In this document: in pieces, positions 60,230 through 64,000 of the stretch
Layout of the letters: each line of letters begins with the position of its first letter
Position numbering within the stretch: the first letter of the stretch is position 1
DNA from: Protopterus annectens
Taxonomy: Eukaryota > Chordata > Ceratodontiformes > Protopteridae
Assembly: GCF_019279795.1 (NCBI RefSeq)
Contig: NC_056738.1
Location: forward strand, 479,137,844 to 479,201,843
Length of the DNA: 64,000 nt
Direction of reading: 5' to 3'
The notes under the pieces: model-generated
What the model saw: only the letters and a program-made list of their open reading frames with translations
Told to the model about the DNA's origin: nothing
Database searches by the model: none
Position numbers and translations under genes: made by a program

Positions 60230-63200
60230 TGATGGTGAACTTGATCTCTAATGCTTAGTGATACTTCTCCTTGCTCCAGCCAAATTGGTCTAGAGAAGCT
60301 AGAGATTCTCATTACATACCTTGTAGTTACCATTTATATTAACTAGAGCTAAAAAACTAGTAAAAGAAAAAGAATCCAACCATAAAGCTTTCAAGAAATC
60401 TTCTATGGAACCCTCAAAAATGTTTTAAAGAAGGACAGCCAAAAAATATATGCATCTATTCTGCATTACAAATCCTGCTACATCTTCAACATTGAATGGT
60501 GCTGTTTTTGTTTATCTTGGCCATTCTGTTTGGAGTTAGGGGAGATCTGTATAAAAATTTCCAAGTAAATATATCCCAGTGTTGAGACCAGGATGTATTT
60601 TAATAGAATTTAATATTTGGGATTTCTGCTCTTGTTTACACTTCCAAAATGTTTTCATTTAAATTAGTGTTGTACTGTATAAGAATTTCACATAATTTAG
60701 AGATAAAGTTATCTACCTTAGATTTGTTGTATAATATATCATAGAAAAGTTGAATTAGTTTAGGGTTTTCCTTATGATGTGAATGTGTAAGAAATAAACA
60801 TTTGTCTTGAGTTTGCATTTTAGTATTCTGTAAAAGTAGCCAATGTTGAGGGTGTAAATCATTATCATCTATAAGCTGTTGAAGATCTTTTACTTTCAGA
60901 TCTTTAAAACACTGATACCAGCAATAAGTCAAGTTTATTAAAGAAAGATGTGGTTACACTAAATGGAATGGAAGCCTCAAACCAAAGTTTTAAGTCTATT
61001 TTGCTAAGTATGATAGTTCTGCAAGACTTAAAGATGTGGTTCATAAAAGAAAAGGATGATAGGGAGGGAGAGCCATATTGTATGTTGTTACACAGATAAT
61101 GCTAAAAGAATTTACTTTGATTTATACTTTATATTCAGGTCAAAATGTAAGTTTTTCCAATTTGAGTTGCAATTAGGATAAGTCCAGTTTAGGATAGTTT
61201 CTAAAATTGCTGATTTAACATAGGTATCTGCATCAGGAAAGTTAATATCTCCCATGTTCTAAGATTTGATATGATGATCTAGGGCTACCCTCGGTTTGCT
61301 TGGAAACCATAGAAATGTTAGTAATTGTTTATTAATGTCTTTATTAAATGACTTATCGGGATATAGGGTTAAAGTTTGTATTATGCATAATGGTTTAGGA
61401 AAAAAAGTCATTTTTATTTATTGCAATCTTTCATCATAAGATAGTATAGTTTTGTTCAATTTATTATTACTTAGACTTGAGATTATGTTTAAAATGTTTT
61501 TTTATAATTCCTATTTCTTGCTCCTTCAACATTATTTATTATATTTATTCTTAAGTACTCAAAGGAAGTGACTTGTTTACCCATTAGATTGTTTTTTGTG
61601 CTTGTAATTTCTTTTTTTTTTTTTTTGTTTGTTTAGAAATATAAACTTGGACTTTATATTATTAAAGTGTAGACCTGAGTATGACTAAAATAGCTTTAAG
61701 ATAGAATCTAAGCCTTCTAGAGTTGATCTTGAGTTGGGAAAAGTTACTAGCACATCATCGACAAATAGTTTAATTTGAAATATAGTTTTCCAAAATTTCT
61801 ATACCATTGATATTTGCATTATTTCAGATTAAAATTGCTAGAACTTCAATGGCTATAGCAAATAAAACAGGAACAAACAAACAACCCTGTTTAGTACTCT
61901 TAGTCAAGAAAATGGATTCAGATGTGAAAGGCCCTAATTTAATGAATATTTGTTATTTTTATAAATATTTTTAATAAAGGGAATGAATTGAAAAGGTAAA
62001 TCAAATGATTCTAAGACTTTAAATACATCTAGTTTAAAGAATCAAAGACTTTTTCAATGTCTAGATAAATAAGAAGAACTTTTCCATTTTTGTTATTAAC
62101 AAAATCTATAAGGGTTAAAAATTAATACTGTCATGAGTTTGTCTTTGACATACGAAGCCAGTTAGGTTTAAATTAATAATTTGCAATATTTTTTTTTTAA
62201 ATCTTCCTGAAAGGACAGACATGAACATTTTATAATCATTGTGTAGACATGATATGTGCCTCTATAGAGAACAGAGTTGAGGATTTTTATTTTCTTTTAG
62301 TATGGATGTGATTAGTGAATATTTCTGTGGGGGAATTATCTTGTGCATGAACCTTCTATAACGGTTCTATGGAAAAGTGAGATAATAGATGGGGTGATTA
62401 ATTTATATATTTCTATTATTAGTTCAGCTATACCTAGGGCTTTATTAGGTTTAAATTGATTGTTTTCTTTTGTCTAAGACGTCTTTAAATGTAATCTCCT
62501 TGTCTAAATTTTATTTTAGTTCAGAGGGCATCTTTTTAAAAAAGAACAAATCAAGCTCTAGATTTGGAAAAATGTAATTTTCATATTTTTGATTTAGAGA
62601 TATGTGATGAAGTCTGAAAACACCAAGGATGTCTCCAATGCCTGTGTATGAGTTGCTGTTATTAATATCTTTATTTCTAAGATGCTATTGCTTTTTGATG
62701 GTATTTTGACTCTTTTAATTAGACTGTGCATATGTTTGGGAGACACAGCATAAGAGACTACTTTTAATTTTTCCAAATCTATGGCTGTTTTATGTGAAAA
62801 TATATCCATGTATCTTTTATTCAGATTTTCTATTACCTTTACTATAGACTTATTATTTGTTTTATATTTAGATGTATTCTGTTGAAATTGTGATTGTATC
62901 TCTTGACAGTTCTGATTCCTATTCTTTTGTTTTTTGTTCATACCAAAAATATATTTTACCAAAAATATAAGCTTTTAAAGAGTCCCATATCATAACTAAA
63001 TTAACTCCATCAGTATTATGTGTTTTGAAATACAGATTCAGTTCAGAAAGGAGCCAGGGTTTAAAATATTTCAATTTTGTTAAATAAGCAGGTATTCTGG
63101 TTAAATATGTTTTTTTTTTTTTGAAGAACATATGGAATTTTAGAATAAGAGCATTGTGATTGGAAATAGGATATGCTATGATATTAAATGTAGATATCTT

Positions 63201-64000
63201 TAAAATTATGTCCTTGGATACTAGTATTCTATCATTTCTAGTGTGTGCACCATATTTATAGGAACAATGAGTAAAGATTAATGATTTGAAGTTTCTTGCA
63301 TTAATGATTTGAAGTTTCTTGCAGTGAATGCATCTTTTAAATTGAGATATTCAGTCCAGTTTTAAAGCACTTTTCAGTTGAAGTCATTCTTAGTTTTATT
63401 TCATTAGTAGAAACTGAATAGTCTAATAAATAATTGGAGTCACCTCCTATTATTAGAGTGCCTTTATATTCATTATGAATAATATTTATGTGCTTTTTAG
63501 CTAATTTTTGTCCCATCTTAGGAAACAAATATACATTTACTAGAGTCAATATTCTGTTATTATGTTTTATAACAGTGCAAGTTAAGAGGTCATCTTGATC
63601 CTCATACTTATGAATGATCTATGGTGGGATAGCATGTTTCAATAAAACCATCACTCCCTTTCTCTTGCTTTTACATGAGAACTGTGAGAATATTGAATAA
63701 TCAGTGGGATTCCATACATTATTATCTTCCAATTTAAAGTGCGTTTCTAGAAGGAATATAAATTAGCTTTGTTTGCTTTTAAATAATGAAGCAAATTAAA
63801 TTGTTTTTCATGGATTATATAAACCATTGACACTCAAAGATAACAGACTAAGGTCCATCTATAAAATATGTTACATCGACTTATATCGATGATTAAACTG
63901 TTGTCTTACCTAAATATTGTATGATTATAACTCCTGTATTTTATTTAGAGTTAAAACCAATATTTTAGGCATGATTAAAAGTAAAAAGGAAACATAGTAA
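60230..64000 (-). pseudogene. L1/Tx1-type LINE ORF2 (decayed, runs off the window)
   Basis: Minus strand, C-terminus at the left. Endonuclease: LVNVYLFPKMGQ and GTLIIGGDSN (near 63,450), then RNDRILVSKD and ISNHNALILKF (near 63,150). RT: LLIYLDIEKVFDSLN (motif A, near 62,070), TKQGCLFVPVLFAIAIEVLA (motif B, near 61,870), LFVDDVLVTF (motif C, near 61,760). C-terminal domain: HPQHWLLLQNTKMQ (near 60,850), then SWSQHWDIFTWKF and TPNRMAKINKNSTIQC, a stop, CSRICNAE (Cys-rich end, near 60,470). L1-type ORF2 nicks and reverse-transcribes at target sites. Stops and frameshifts are frequent and AT content is high, so it is an old copy. The element was later joined on its left by the hAT MITE. Confidence 0.85.

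Overview
The window looks like intergenic DNA from a large, repeat-rich vertebrate genome that is not mammalian. An amphibian (salamander or caecilian), lungfish or early-branching ray-finned fish fits best. The reasons are Penelope-like elements with hammerhead motifs, CR1-type LINEs, an L1/Tx1-type LINE, PIF/Harbinger and hAT DNA transposons, tRNA-headed SINEs and very long (CA)n tracts. I found no convincing host protein-coding gene, rRNA or functional tRNA. Almost every long reading frame belongs to a transposable element, and most are broken. The species assignment is inference from repeat content only.

Layout. 1-7160: a dispersed repeat (called Rep1 here) split by a 6.0 kb head-to-tail tandem of two Penelope-like elements (PLEs) on the minus strand, bounded by a 16-bp target duplication. 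Each unit ends in a hammerhead-ribozyme-like motif. 7165-11.8 kb: a near-complete CR1 LINE on the minus strand with an SGNH-esterase ORF1, itself split by a second, different PLE (8189-9043) that made its own 16-bp duplication. 11.7-14.1 kb: a MYB/SANT-like gene with plausible phase-1 introns, probably of Harbinger origin. 15.2-21.3 kb: satellite-like DNA with a period near 1 kb, interrupted by Rep1 and a CR1 scrap. 21.5-25.85 kb: a second satellite-like array of about 220-330-bp units, each with a tRNA B-box-like segment and alternating with (CA)n; one unit is split by a CR1 copy.

28.3-29.4 kb holds a Harbinger transposase relic. 30.3-30.65 kb holds a cluster of strong hairpins. 31.1-31.5 kb holds a probable L1-like endonuclease relic. 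34.9-36.9 kb has two SINE copies and a long-inverted-repeat MITE. 38,291-46,239 is best read as one ~7.9 kb hAT-type element with an exact 8-bp duplication, which has itself received two CR1 copies. 49.7-52.6 kb has more Harbinger and CR1 debris. 53.8-57.5 kb has further tRNA-like repeats, now on the opposite strand. 58.5 kb has a full-length SINE, 59.8-60.2 kb a small hAT MITE with an internal perfect inverted repeat, and 60.2 kb to the end an L1/Tx1-type LINE on the minus strand that runs off the window.

The most unusual items are the tandem PLE with a separate ORF1-like frame, the paired hammerhead motifs and a paralogous empty site, and the tRNA-like satellite families. The nesting order can be read from interrupted repeats and target duplications: CR1 before PLE-3, Rep1 before the PLE tandem, satellite before CR1-b.
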